DNA of 64,000 bases from Desulfuromonadales bacterium (GCA_030145195.1 JAQYVY010000010.1:1-64000), one strand, 5' to 3'; positions 1 to 8,674 are shown, counted from the first letter of the stretch. Numbers and translations are program-made. The notes: generated from the letters alone by a model not told the origin.

Positions 1-694
1 CTGGAGCTTGATCTTCATGTACCTCTGGACCGGGGCCCACCACCTGCTTTGGACACCGGTCCCCGACTGGGTTCAGACCCTGGCCATGGGCTTTTCAGTC
101 ATGCTGATCGCGCCATCATGGGGAAGCGTCTTCAACGGCTACCTGTCGATGAACGGTCAGTGGCACCAAATGCGAGAAAACTACCTGGTTAAATTTCTGA
201 TTATCGGCATTACTTTTTACGGGCTTCAGACATTGCAGGGTCCGATGCAGGCAATCCGAACCTTTTCAGCCTTCATCCATTACACCGACTGGGTTCCGGC
301 CCACATCCATATGGGGACCATGGGCTGGGTATCGATGATCTGCTTTGCCAGTATCTACTATCTCATTCCGCACATCTACGACCGAGAGCTGTATAGTATC
401 CCCTTAGCCAACCTGCACTTCTGGCTGATTCTGGTTGGCCAGTTGATCTGGTCGATCTCCCTCTGGGTCGCCGGGGTACTGCAGGCCGGGATGTGGAACG
501 CCATGAATAGCGATGGCAGCCTGACCTACACCTTTATGGAGACCATGGTCGAGATGTACCCCTACTGGTGGGCACGAGCCGGCGGTGGTCTGATCTATAT
601 GGTGGGCCTCATCATCTTTATCTACAACCTGTACATGTCAGTCAGCAAAGGCAGTCCAGCCACGCAGACGACTGCGACAGAAGGGAGGGCCTGA
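1..694 (+). CDS. ccoN: cbb3-type cytochrome c oxidase subunit I, C-terminal part (5' truncated by window)
   Basis: The reading frame is open from base 2 and stops at 692-694, so only the last 230 residues of the catalytic heme-copper subunit are present. The segment is strongly hydrophobic, with several membrane helices. The stretch WVPAHIHMGTMGW matches the conserved His-containing helix of CcoN (family pattern GHVHSGALGW). CcoN carries heme b, heme b3 and CuB and reduces O2 in the inner membrane. The next gene, ccoO, starts 2 bases after the stop, as expected in a cco operon. The true start and the promoter lie outside the window. Confidence 0.93.
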   Translation, partial: WSLIFMYLWTGAHHLLWTPVPDWVQTLAMGFSVMLIAPSWGSVFNGYLSMNGQWHQMRENYLVKFLIIGITFYGLQTLQGPMQAIRTFSAFIHYTDWVPAHIHMGTMGWVSMICFASIYYLIPHIYDRELYSIPLANLHFWLILVGQLIWSISLWVAGVLQAGMWNAMNSDGSLTYTFMETMVEMYPYWWARAGGGLIYMVGLIIFIYNLYMSVSKGSPATQTTATEGRA

Positions 695-696
695 GC

Positions 697-1572
697 ATGT
701 GGGAAAAGAAACCCATCCTTCTTCTCGTTCTGGCCACAGGCGCTATTCTGGTCGGCACCATTGTCACCATGGTTTTGCCCTTTGCCTGGGTCAACACAGA
801 GGCCGACCGGATCGAAGTTGTCACTCCCTATTCGGCTTTGCAGCAGGAAGGGCGTGATATTTACATCCGTGACGGCTGCAACAACTGCCATACCCAGACC
901 GTACGGCCCCTGGTCTCGGACGTGCTGCGTTATGGCGAATACTCCAAGTCAGGCGAGTTCGTTTACGATCGTCCCTTCCTTTGGGGCTCGAAACGGACCG
1001 GTCCGGACCTGGCTCGCCTCGGCGGCAAGTATCCTGATTCCTGGCACTACAAACATATGGATTCACCTCGCTCCATGGTACCGAAAACCAACATGCCCGA
1101 TTACGGCTGGTTTTCCAATAATCCACTCGACCCTCAGATGATCCAGCGCAAGATGGAGACCCTGGGGTTTCCCTTCACGGCAAAAGAGATCAAAGCCCTT
1201 GAAGGAAAAAATGAAATGGACGCCATGGTTGCCTATCTACAGAAGCTCGGCTCGGACATTCCCTGGCGCGAGGGTACAGAAGCCACAATTGTTGGTGAGT
1301 TAAAAAATCCGTACACCGATTCCAGCCAAGCAACGATCTCTGCATGGGCCTCGCTCTACACCGAGAACTGTGCCGCCTGCCATGGACCACAGATGAAGGG
1401 CGAAATCGGCCCGGAGCTGATTGGTGAAGACTATGACGCTGAAATTCTGTTCACGATCATCTACACCGGCATTGCCGATGGTGGCATGCCAAGCTTCTCC
1501 AGCCTCGGTATGGACAAAGTCTGGAAGTTGGTCAACTATGTCAGGAACTACCAGGCTGACGGGACACAATAA
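697..1572 (+). CDS. ccoO: cbb3 oxidase subunit II with an extra C-terminal cytochrome c domain
   Basis: The ATG at 697 lies just after the ccoN stop and behind a purine-rich site (AAGGGAGG). The product is 291 residues. Residues 6-32 form the membrane anchor. The usual CcoO heme site is CNNCH at 61-65, followed by a typical CcoO region (FLWGSKRTGPDLARLG, then TNMPDYGWF with a likely axial Met). CcoO normally ends near 200-240 residues with one heme. Here a second cytochrome c domain follows, with CAACH at 225-229 and a GGMPSF ligand region near 265. CcoO carries electrons to CcoN. The extra domain is paired with a CcoP that has lost one heme (see findings). A longer upstream start at 568 would overlap ccoN and is unlikely. 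Confidence 0.92.
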   Translation: MWEKKPILLLVLATGAILVGTIVTMVLPFAWVNTEADRIEVVTPYSALQQEGRDIYIRDGCNNCHTQTVRPLVSDVLRYGEYSKSGEFVYDRPFLWGSKRTGPDLARLGGKYPDSWHYKHMDSPRSMVPKTNMPDYGWFSNNPLDPQMIQRKMETLGFPFTAKEIKALEGKNEMDAMVAYLQKLGSDIPWREGTEATIVGELKNPYTDSSQATISAWASLYTENCAACHGPQMKGEIGPELIGEDYDAEILFTIIYTGIADGGMPSFSSLGMDKVWKLVNYVRNYQADGTQ

Positions 1573-1575
1573 GCT

Positions 1576-1716
1576 ATGGATCTCGCTTCTTTCTTCTACC
1601 TTGGCGTCACGATTTTCCTCTTTGTGATCTTTGCCCTGATCGTAATCCGCACCTACAGCAAAAAGCGGAAAAGTGAAGGGGAAATAGCCAAGTACCGAAT
1701 GCTTGATGACGATTAA
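1576..1716 (+). CDS. ccoQ: small CcoQ/FixQ-like membrane protein
   Basis: This 46-residue ORF starts at the ATG 3 bases after the ccoO stop. It has one membrane helix (residues about 6-24, FFYLGVTIFLFVIFALIVI) followed by a basic stretch (YSKKRK) and an acidic end (KYRMLDDD). Its position between ccoO and ccoP, its size and its single helix fit CcoQ, the small subunit that stabilises cbb3 oxidase. The tail resembles the end of CcoS more than usual CcoQ proteins, so a CcoS-like origin is possible. The call rests mostly on position and topology. Confidence 0.72.
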   Translation: MDLASFFYLGVTIFLFVIFALIVIRTYSKKRKSEGEIAKYRMLDDD

Positions 1717-1780
1717 TTTTTTTATCCGGGCCTCCGGATAAACCCGATAGAGTTTTTATCTTTGCCCAAAGGATATTCAC

Positions 1781-2281
1781 ATGAGCACAACTGGCCCCCA
1801 CCACGAAGAACACGCAGACGGCATCGTCGAAGACCGTGAAAAAGCCCCCCCCGTCTACTTCACGGTTCTCTTTTACAGCCTGATCATCTGGGGTATCGCC
1901 TTCATGGCATTCTACCTGCTTTCAGGCTGGAGCTCCGATGCTGAATTCCAAGACAAAATGGCCGCACACAAAGGTGAGCCTCCGGCTCAACAGCAGGCGG
2001 TCACGCCGCCCGCACCTGTGGCCCCTGTCCCTGCTCCGGCAACAGAGTCCAAAGAGACCAACGGACAGGAACTCTTTGCCAAGAATTGTGCCGGCTGTCA
2101 TGGCGCTGACGGCAAGGGGGCTTTCGGTCCAGACCTCTCGGGCGATTACCAATACGGCAAAACAGCAGAAGCCATACAGGAGAGCATCACTGCCGGACGA
2201 CCGGGCAACATGCCCGCTTTCGGGCAAAAGCTTTCTGCTGTGGAGATTGAAACCCTGACAGAGTTCATTTTAAGTCTTTAG
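1781..2281 (+). CDS. ccoP: cbb3 oxidase subunit III, short monoheme form
   Basis: The product is 166 residues. A cytosolic acidic start is followed by a helix at about 26-48 (YFTVLFYSLIIWGIAFMAFY), a Pro/Ala-rich linker (70-92) and a single cytochrome c domain. That domain has CAGCH at 103-107 and the Met ligand region GNMPAFG near 146. Standard CcoP has about 300 residues and two heme domains. This one has the N-terminal anchor but only one heme. The start at 1781 sits after an AAAGGA site. CcoP is the electron entry subunit, receiving electrons from soluble c-type cytochromes. The other heme domain seems to be attached to CcoO here. Confidence 0.9.
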   Translation: MSTTGPHHEEHADGIVEDREKAPPVYFTVLFYSLIIWGIAFMAFYLLSGWSSDAEFQDKMAAHKGEPPAQQQAVTPPAPVAPVPAPATESKETNGQELFAKNCAGCHGADGKGAFGPDLSGDYQYGKTAEAIQESITAGRPGNMPAFGQKLSAVEIETLTEFILSL

Positions 2282-2297
2282 TCTTGAAAAGCGCTTA

Positions 2298-2457
2298 GGG
2301 ACCGACCCCACATGGGGGCGGTCCCATGGTTTTGCGGCGCTAACCAACACAGTTTCAAAACCGTAAATCCAGGGACAGCCCCTGATGCCCCTGGGGATAG
2401 TCCCGATTTACTCCATACGATAAACAACCTTAAGCGAGTGCCATTCGGGACAGTCCC
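2298..2457. repeat. Cluster of GGGAC...GTCCC palindromic units between ccoP and ccoG
   Basis: Three palindromes lie in this gap. GGGACCG(2298-2304)/CGGTCCC(2319-2325) has complementary CCCC/GGGG inside and a short T-run after it, so it may also terminate ccoNOQP transcripts. GGGACAGCCCC (from 2372) pairs with GGGGATAGTCCC (ending 2404). GGGACAGTCCC at 2447-2457 is a compact palindrome just before the ccoG start. The shared GGGAC/GTCCC core suggests copies of one REP-like family. An upstream in-frame ATG at 2312 lies inside these repeats and was not taken as the ccoG start. Confidence 0.6.
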
Positions 2458-2461
2458 AACC

Positions 2462-3727
2462 ATGGCTGAAACATCCTGCCCAGCTAAAAAACAAACTCTG
2501 CTCTCCCCCTGGCGCCGCCGCAGTCAATGGAGCGCAACGCTGCTGTTGTTACTGACTCCCTGGTTTCGTATTGACGGCAATAGCTTGCTGCGCATTGACA
2601 TCCCAGCCCTCACTTTGCACTTTTTTGGACAGCTTTTGCGCATCGAAGAGCTTTACCTGGTGCTTATTTTCAGCCTCATCTTGACCATGGGTTTTCTCTT
2701 AATGACTATGGTGCTGGGCCGAATCTGGTGCGGTTGGCTATGCCCGCAAACGACCTTGACAGATTTAGCGGAATGGATGGCAACACGCCTGGGATTACGT
2801 GGTTTAAAACACTCCCGCAAAAAGTTGCTCGGGCAAAAGCTTGCATTGCAGCTCAGCTTCCTGCTTCTGGCGTTGCTGGTTTCAGCCAACCTGCTTTGGT
2901 ATTTCATTACACCACAGCTCTTTTTTGCCCAGCTGTTTTCGGGACAATTGCATTTTTCCGCGTGGATCTTTTTACTGGTCTTTACCGCAGTGATCTACTC
3001 TGACCTGGCCCTGGTTCGTCGCCTGTTGTGCCGTGATTTCTGTCCCTATGGCCGCTTCCAGACAAGTCTTTCCGACCAAACGACCTTGACTCTACATTTA
3101 CCTGAGTCAGAACGTGAGCGTTGCATCGAATGTAATTCTTGTGTCCGGGTCTGTCCCATGGAGATCGACATTCGCCAAGGCTACCAGATTGAATGCATCA
3201 ACTGTGGCCGTTGCCTTGATGCCTGCCGTCAAGTGATGTCTAACCGCAATCAACCCGGTTTGATCGGTTACTCTTTTGGCACAACAGGTCACGGGGCCAA
3301 GGCCCTTTTAAACCCGCGGACGTTACTGTTGAGCCTGGCAACGCTGGTGCTGCTGATAATTTTGATGTTTGCCATTTATTATCGTCCAGCCGCATCTCTG
3401 AAGGTTTCCGTCTCACATACCGCGGCAAGTCGGATCCTTAACGACGGCAACCAGGCCACATTTTTCAACGCCTGGATTAATAATCGAAGCCGCGAGCAAG
3501 CAACCTACAGACTTAAAGCCCGGCAGACTGGCACAAACATCCGCTTGACATTGAAAGGCCAAACTGACCAAATTGAACTCGAAGCAGGAGAGAATTCCCG
3601 CGTTGATTTTGTTCTGGTGACGCCTGCACCTGAAAACCAGCTAGGGGTAGAATTCATCCTGATGGACCGAAACGGTGTCGAACTAGCAATTGCCGAGGCA
3701 TACATCAAAGAGTTACAGGGATATTAA
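2462..3727 (+). CDS. ccoG: cbb3 oxidase accessory ferredoxin-type membrane protein CcoG (RdxA/FixG)
   Basis: The product is 421 residues from the ATG at 2462 (MAETSCPAKK). It has several membrane helices, the N-terminal RIWCGWLCPQ motif (residues 87-96) typical of FixG/NapH-like proteins, and a double cluster site. That site has CIECNSCVRVCP from residue 221 and CINCGRCLDAC about 25 residues later, so it should bind two [4Fe-4S] clusters. A C-terminal Ig-like domain follows residue about 300. CcoG is a copper/redox factor for cbb3 oxidase assembly. Its stop is followed at once by ccoH. Confidence 0.95.
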   Translation: MAETSCPAKKQTLLSPWRRRSQWSATLLLLLTPWFRIDGNSLLRIDIPALTLHFFGQLLRIEELYLVLIFSLILTMGFLLMTMVLGRIWCGWLCPQTTLTDLAEWMATRLGLRGLKHSRKKLLGQKLALQLSFLLLALLVSANLLWYFITPQLFFAQLFSGQLHFSAWIFLLVFTAVIYSDLALVRRLLCRDFCPYGRFQTSLSDQTTLTLHLPESERERCIECNSCVRVCPMEIDIRQGYQIECINCGRCLDACRQVMSNRNQPGLIGYSFGTTGHGAKALLNPRTLLLSLATLVLLIILMFAIYYRPAASLKVSVSHTAASRILNDGNQATFFNAWINNRSREQATYRLKARQTGTNIRLTLKGQTDQIELEAGENSRVDFVLVTPAPENQLGVEFILMDRNGVELAIAEAYIKELQGY

Positions 3728-3730
3728 GTG

Positions 3731-4183
3731 ATGGCTTCAAAGAATAATTTCTACCCACTTCTGGTTCTGCTGCTACTCGGCAGTTTCCTCTGCTTTTCGG
3801 TGTGGGCGGCTGTGCGGGCGATCGACTCCGGACCACAAGTTACCGACACTGACTACTACAACCAAGGGTTGAGATACAGCTCCACCCTTTTGGAAAAAAA
3901 GGCCGCAACGGTACTGGGTTGGGAGGTTTCAACACAACTGGTAGAGCGCACTCTGGAATTTCACCTGAGCGACAAACAGGGCCGTCCAGTGATTGCCGCG
4001 AAAGGAACTCTTTTTTTGTATCTGCCAGAGACAACATCGCGAACTCGCCTTGCATTGCAAGAGCTCGGCTCGGGAATTTACACATTAAACCTGACTGCGG
4101 GCATGACCGGCGGAATGAGCGCCCAGCTCGAGTTCGAACGTGACGGTGCCCGTCTGAACCGTCAATTACTCCTGAACCTTTAG
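3731..4183 (+). CDS. ccoH: FixH/CcoH family cbb3 assembly protein
   Basis: This is a 150-residue protein with one N-terminal helix (PLLVLLLLGSFLCFSVWAAV, about 7-26), the FixH-typical sequence VTDTDYYNQGLRY after it, and a beta-rich periplasmic part. GTG at 3728 directly precedes the ATG at 3731. ATG is preferred, but both are possible. It sits between ccoG and ccoI, the usual ccoGHIS order. CcoH holds the subunits together during cbb3 assembly. Confidence 0.87.
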   Translation: MASKNNFYPLLVLLLLGSFLCFSVWAAVRAIDSGPQVTDTDYYNQGLRYSSTLLEKKAATVLGWEVSTQLVERTLEFHLSDKQGRPVIAAKGTLFLYLPETTSRTRLALQELGSGIYTLNLTAGMTGGMSAQLEFERDGARLNRQLLLNL

Positions 4184-4188
4184 GGCTT

Positions 4189-6633
4189 ATGAGCCTCCAT
4201 GACACCTGCGTCCATTGCAAGCTGCCGATTCCTCCGGCTGATCTGGTCATCGACGAGATTGACGGCAAGGAATTGCACTTCTGTTGCCGCGGTTGTCAAG
4301 GGGTCTACCGAATCATAACCGGTGCCGGACTGGGCAACTTCTACAAACGTCGTGACTGGACTGAACAAGGGATGCCAGCAGGCGTTTTTGAAGCAGAATT
4401 CGATGACAAGGTCCTCGCCAGCCACGTCACCACCCACAATGAGACCACGTCAGAGATATCCCTGGTGGTTGAGGGCATTCGTTGTGCTTCCTGCATCTGG
4501 CTGCTGGAAAAGCTGCTGAGCAAAGAACCGGGCGTTGAGGCCATGCAGGTCAACTACGCCACCCACCGGGCTCAGGTCAGATTCAACCCGCAAGAAACTT
4601 CTCCCGCGCAAATATTTGCAGCCATAAGCCGTCTCGGCTACCAGCCCCACCCCTTCACTGCTGGAGCAGCACAACAGGCCGCAGCACGTGAGCAGCGTTC
4701 GCTGCTGATCCGCTTCGGCACTGCAGCCTTTCTTTCCTTGCAGTTAATGGGCTTTTCCTTCGCCCTATACGGTGGTTATTTTCACGGCATCGACCCAACT
4801 GTCCGGCAGATGATCCAATACTTTGCGGCAGCAGTCACAACCCCGGTGATTTTTTATTCCGGATGGCCGTTCTTGAGGGGGGCCTGGCGCAGCCTGAAAA
4901 ATCGGGCTCCGAGCATGGATCTGCTGATCGCCATGGGTGTGCTGACAGCTTATAGTTACAGCCTTTACGCGTTAATCACCGGCGGTGAAGTCTACTTTGA
5001 CACGGCCGCAATGATCATCACCCTGATCTTACTCGGACGGCTGTTTGAAGGTTCCGCGCGCCATCGGTCTATCTCAGGAATAGACAAGCTGCTTCAACTC
5101 GCCCCCGACACAGCCAACCTGATTATAGCAGAAGAAGTCCGCACCATTACCAGCGCCAGTTTGACTCCAGGGGATCTCATTCTGGTTCGGCCTGGTGAAC
5201 GCATTCCGGTTGATTGTCAGATTCGGGACGGTTTAGCAGAGCTGGACGAATCGACAATCACTGGTGAGCCACTGCCGGTGTTACGAATTCAGGGCGAAAG
5301 TGTCTCAGCTGGGACACTGAACCTTTCGGCCTCGATCAGACTCATCGTTGAGCGTGTTGCCACAGAATCCTTTATTGCCCGCATGGCACAGCTGGTTGAG
5401 GATGCACAAAATCGCAAAGCTCCGATCCAGTCGTTGGCCGACAGGATTGCCTCCATCTTTGTGCCTCTCGTCACCCTGATCGCCCTTGGAACCTGGGTTT
5501 TCTGGTTCTTCAACAACGCCTCCTCCGCAGAAGCATTGCTCAATGCTGTATCAGTCCTGATCGTGGCCTGCCCCTGCGCCCTCGGATTGGCCACACCAAC
5601 AGCGGTACTGGTCGCATCCGGGAATGCATCTACCCGGGGTATACTTTTTCGCGGCGGTGACATTCTTGAAATGGCAGGTCGGGTTGATTTGGTTGCTTTT
5701 GATAAAACCGGAACCCTGACCCTCGGCAAGCCGACCGTTGAACAGATTATCCCAGCACCCGGTCTGAGTGAAGACGAGATACTACGCCTTGCCAGTCGTG
5801 TTGAAAGCGGCTCAAGTCATCCGATTGCCCGCAGCATCAGGGCCAGAGCAAACCTGGCCGGAATCCATACTGGGGTCGATGAATCGGTTGAAACAGTTCC
5901 CGGCTGTGGGCTGAGAATGTTTGATTCAAAAGGTGAAGTTCTGGTCGGCAGCCGCAATTTTCTGTCAGAGAACGGCGTTGTGGTTCCACCTGTCTCAGCT
6001 GGGGCCCTGACTGAAGTCTATGTGAGTCTCAATGGCGTCTGGCAGGGGGTTTTTCTGATTCATGACCCACTACGCGATGAAGCAAACCAGGCCGTCACCA
6101 GACTGCAACACGCGGGTCTGCAAACGGTTCTGCTGACCGGTGACCGCCCTGAAGTCGCAAAACAAGTCAGCACTGTACTGGCAATCACCAACTACCATGC
6201 CAGTCTGAGCCCAGCGGATAAAGCCGCATGGATCGTTGCGCGGCAGCAATCGGGACAAAAAGTCATGATGGTTGGTGACGGCATCAATGATGCCCCGGCA
6301 CTTTCCTCGGCTGACGTCGGTTGTGCCATGGCTGGCGGGACTGACATCGCCCTCGAAACATCAGACCTAGTTCTCACCAAACCCAACCTCGATCGTCTCT
6401 GTGAAGCAATTTTTATCGCCCGCAAGACGTTACAGGTAGTCAAACAGAACCTTTTCTGGGCCTTTGCCTACAACTTTGTCACCATTCCACTGGCAGCAAG
6501 CGGCAAACTGGCACCGGTCTGGGCGGCGGTTGCGATGGCCAGCAGTTCTATACTGGTCGTCAGCAACTCACTGCGCCTTGGCAGACTGATTCGCCGTTCT
6601 TTTCCTGTTGCCAAACGACCGACGAACAATTAA
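4189..6633 (+). CDS. ccoI: Cu+-exporting P1B-type ATPase CcoI/FixI
   Basis: This 814-residue P-type ATPase starts at the ATG 5 bases after the ccoH stop. It begins with a Cys-rich metal-binding segment (CVHCKLP, then CCRGCQGVY), then an HMA domain with GIRCASCIW. The membrane metal site is CPC at 461-463, the phosphorylated Asp is in DKTGTLT (D505), the HP motif is in SSHPIARS, and the hinge is GDGINDAPAL near 696-705. CcoI delivers copper across the inner membrane for the CuB site of cbb3 oxidase. Length and domain order are those of the family. Confidence 0.96.
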   Translation: MSLHDTCVHCKLPIPPADLVIDEIDGKELHFCCRGCQGVYRIITGAGLGNFYKRRDWTEQGMPAGVFEAEFDDKVLASHVTTHNETTSEISLVVEGIRCASCIWLLEKLLSKEPGVEAMQVNYATHRAQVRFNPQETSPAQIFAAISRLGYQPHPFTAGAAQQAAAREQRSLLIRFGTAAFLSLQLMGFSFALYGGYFHGIDPTVRQMIQYFAAAVTTPVIFYSGWPFLRGAWRSLKNRAPSMDLLIAMGVLTAYSYSLYALITGGEVYFDTAAMIITLILLGRLFEGSARHRSISGIDKLLQLAPDTANLIIAEEVRTITSASLTPGDLILVRPGERIPVDCQIRDGLAELDESTITGEPLPVLRIQGESVSAGTLNLSASIRLIVERVATESFIARMAQLVEDAQNRKAPIQSLADRIASIFVPLVTLIALGTWVFWFFNNASSAEALLNAVSVLIVACPCALGLATPTAVLVASGNASTRGILFRGGDILEMAGRVDLVAFDKTGTLTLGKPTVEQIIPAPGLSEDEILRLASRVESGSSHPIARSIRARANLAGIHTGVDESVETVPGCGLRMFDSKGEVLVGSRNFLSENGVVVPPVSAGALTEVYVSLNGVWQGVFLIHDPLRDEANQAVTRLQHAGLQTVLLTGDRPEVAKQVSTVLAITNYHASLSPADKAAWIVARQQSGQKVMMVGDGINDAPALSSADVGCAMAGGTDIALETSDLVLTKPNLDRLCEAIFIARKTLQVVKQNLFWAFAYNFVTIPLAASGKLAPVWAAVAMASSSILVVSNSLRLGRLIRRSFPVAKRPTNN

Positions 6634-6642
6634 AGTTCATAA

Positions 6643-6834
6643 ATGTTTAAATCAATTGTCATTTTGATCGTACTTTCACTCTGTATCGGCACCGGTGCCT
6701 GGCTGTTTTTCATCTGGACAGTCAAGCGTGGTGATTTCGACGATGTTGAAGGACCAAAATACCGCATGCTGGATGAGGATGATCTCCCTGAAGAACAAAA
6801 ACATCAGCTCAAAGGAAAGACTCATGAAAAATGA
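6643..6834 (+). CDS. ccoS: cbb3-type oxidase assembly protein CcoS
   Basis: This is a 63-residue protein with an N-terminal helix (about 4-25) followed by WTVKRGDFDDVEGPKYRMLDEDD, which matches the CcoS signature (a GQFDDLD-like segment then an acidic end). CcoS is required for cofactor insertion into cbb3 oxidase. It directly follows ccoI, as usual. The next gene starts inside its last codons. Confidence 0.9.
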   Translation: MFKSIVILIVLSLCIGTGAWLFFIWTVKRGDFDDVEGPKYRMLDEDDLPEEQKHQLKGKTHEK

Positions 6835-7243
6835 TAACCTGCGACTTTTTTTCACGACCCTGCTTTGTTGTGCCCTGGTCCTCGTCTTTACAGGAGCCTT
6901 TGCGGCCGAGACTCGGATGGAAAAAGCCGCAAGCGATGGTAGCAAAGCCATCATCAGCTTCGCCGACAGCCCCTTGAAGACCATGACAGAAACCCCTTTC
7001 ACCATTGAAGTAAAGGGGCCGACCGGCATTACTATCAGCGATGCCGCCTTGCACCTCAGCCTCGACATGCCAGCGATGCCAATGCCGCCGAATCATCCCA
7101 AAGCAAAGTGGCAAGACAACGCTTATCGCGGCACTGCAATCTTCACCATGGGTGGTGCCTGGGATCTTTTGCTCAACGTTCAGCGCCCCGGCTACGATCC
7201 GCAGCAGTTTATCTTTAACATTGAACAAGTGATGATGAAGTGA
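6824..7243 (+). CDS. YtkA/FixH-like periplasmic protein of the cco operon
   Basis: The start chosen is the ATG at 6824 (MKNDNLRLFF), which gives a clear signal peptide (residues about 7-27, ending FAAE) and overlaps ccoS by 11 bases. The 139-residue product has a YtkA-like beta fold with LSLDMPAMPMPPNHPKA followed by YRGTAIFTMGGAWDLLL. The Met/His-rich MPAMPMPPNHP segment could bind copper, though this is inferred. Its place in the operon suggests a periplasmic copper or oxidase assembly role. Confidence 0.75.
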   Translation: MKNDNLRLFFTTLLCCALVLVFTGAFAAETRMEKAASDGSKAIISFADSPLKTMTETPFTIEVKGPTGITISDAALHLSLDMPAMPMPPNHPKAKWQDNAYRGTAIFTMGGAWDLLLNVQRPGYDPQQFIFNIEQVMMK

Positions 7244-7923
7244 TCGTTGACCCGCTCGTTTCGATGGCGTTCATGACCGGCTTGCTCGGAGCCGGTCACT
7301 GCATCGGGATGTGCGGAGGGCTGGTTGGCGCTCTCTCTCTTTCCGAAGCCGGACAGCGAGGGGGCTGGCTCTTTCACTTCCTCTACAATGTCGGAAGAGT
7401 AACGACCTATACCTTCATCGGTGCAATCGTCGGCTGGCTCGGTTCAGCTTTGACTTACACCGACCGCTTCAAGATGGTGACTCGCTCACTGTTGCTGGGG
7501 TCAGACCTGTTCGTCATTCTGATTGGATTAGGCACAGCGGGTCTGTTTACCTGGTTTAACATCTCCCGACTCGACTTTGCTGGCCCGATGCAAGCGATGA
7601 CAGTTCTGGTGAAAGGCCTGCGCCGCCTGCCTCCAGCCTTGGCGGCATTACCCTTAGGGCTTCTTTTCGGTTTCATTCCATGCGGCTATCTCTATGCCGT
7701 TGCGATCACCGCAGCACAGAGTGCCGACCCATTCAAGGGCGGACTGATGCTCTTTGTTTTCGGCCTCGGCACAGCACCCTCTTTATTCCTGTTCGGTGGC
7801 GCAGCCCACTGGCTAAGCGGCAAGGCTCGCACCTGGCTCCTGCGAATTGCTGGCATTATTGTCGCCGGTATGGGATTAATTAATCTGATTCGACATCTGC
7901 GTTTAATGGGCTGGATTTTATAG
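7240..7923 (+). CDS. TauE/SafE-like (UreH-type) membrane protein of the cco operon
   Basis: Translation starts at the GTG at 7240, which overlaps the preceding stop (GTGA). The 227-residue polytopic protein (about six helices) has a duplicated core with Gly/Cys motifs: GAGHCIGMCGGL near residue 14 and GFIPCGYLY near residue 145. These are typical of the sulfite exporter TauE/SafE-like proteins found beside cco genes and related to heavy metal transport. A copper-related role is inferred from context. It is the last gene of the cco block; a 200-base gap follows. Confidence 0.8.
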   Translation: MIVDPLVSMAFMTGLLGAGHCIGMCGGLVGALSLSEAGQRGGWLFHFLYNVGRVTTYTFIGAIVGWLGSALTYTDRFKMVTRSLLLGSDLFVILIGLGTAGLFTWFNISRLDFAGPMQAMTVLVKGLRRLPPALAALPLGLLFGFIPCGYLYAVAITAAQSADPFKGGLMLFVFGLGTAPSLFLFGGAAHWLSGKARTWLLRIAGIIVAGMGLINLIRHLRLMGWIL

Positions 7924-8125
7924 CTCACACGTCCTGGTTCCATCATCTCCTCCCATAATTTGTCTAACTTGCCCAGGTTAAGCATCATGACCTTTTTGCT
8001 CTGTCGTACTTACAGATTCAAGGATTAATGTTAAAGTATAGGAGTCAATTGAAGGATGTTCGACTATCGGCTGGGGCATAAAAAACCGCGGTTACCGGTA
8101 GCATCGATAATAGGGAGTAAGACTC

Positions 8126-8674
8126 ATGGCACCGACCACGGAAAACCAGGCAAAAGCAACCTTCGCCGGAGGCTGTTTCTGGTGTATGGAACCCCCATTC
8201 AGCAAACTTGACGGAGTCCTCTCCACCACCTCTGGTTATACCGGTGGTCACCAGAAGAATCCAACCTATGAAGAGGTTTCGGCCGGAGTCACTGGACACA
8301 CCGAAGCACTACAAGTGGTTTATGACCCGGACAAAATCAGCTACGTAAAACTTCTCGACATCTTCTGGCGCAATATCAATCCGGTCGATCCTGACGGACA
8401 GTTTGTTGATCGCGGCTCTCAATATCGACCAGCGATCTTCTATCACAACGCAGAGCAGAAACGACTAGCGGGAGAATCCAGAGATAAGCTCACTGATTCA
8501 GGACGATTCCAGGCCCCGATCACCACAGCAATCGTTGCTTTCGAATCTTTTTATCCCGCCGAGGAACATCATCAGGGCTACTATCAAAAAAACGCGCTGC
8601 GTTACAAAGCCTATCGCTACAACTCGGGAAGGGATGAGTTTCTCAAGAAAAAATGGGGCAGCGAAAAACCATGA
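8126..8674 (+). CDS. msrA: Peptide-methionine (S)-S-oxide reductase
   Basis: This 182-residue protein carries the MsrA active site GCFWCMEPPF near residues 14-23, with the catalytic Cys first, and the family sequences GYTGGHQKNPTYEEV and GHTEALQVVYDP. It reduces methionine-S-sulfoxide in proteins with thioredoxin. The ATG at 8126 follows a GGGAG site. No signal peptide is seen, so it should be cytosolic. The next gene overlaps its stop (ATGA). Confidence 0.96.
   Translation: MAPTTENQAKATFAGGCFWCMEPPFSKLDGVLSTTSGYTGGHQKNPTYEEVSAGVTGHTEALQVVYDPDKISYVKLLDIFWRNINPVDPDGQFVDRGSQYRPAIFYHNAEQKRLAGESRDKLTDSGRFQAPITTAIVAFESFYPAEEHHQGYYQKNALRYKAYRYNSGRDEFLKKKWGSEKP

Noticed and set aside
568-696. N-terminal extension of CcoO overlapping ccoN
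   Set aside because: It lies in the ccoN frame region; the ATG at 697 has a ribosome binding site and the usual spacing.
2312-2461. N-terminal extension of CcoG from an upstream ATG
   Set aside because: The extra 50 residues are encoded by the GGGAC palindromes; CcoG homologues start near MAETSCPAKK, at 2462.
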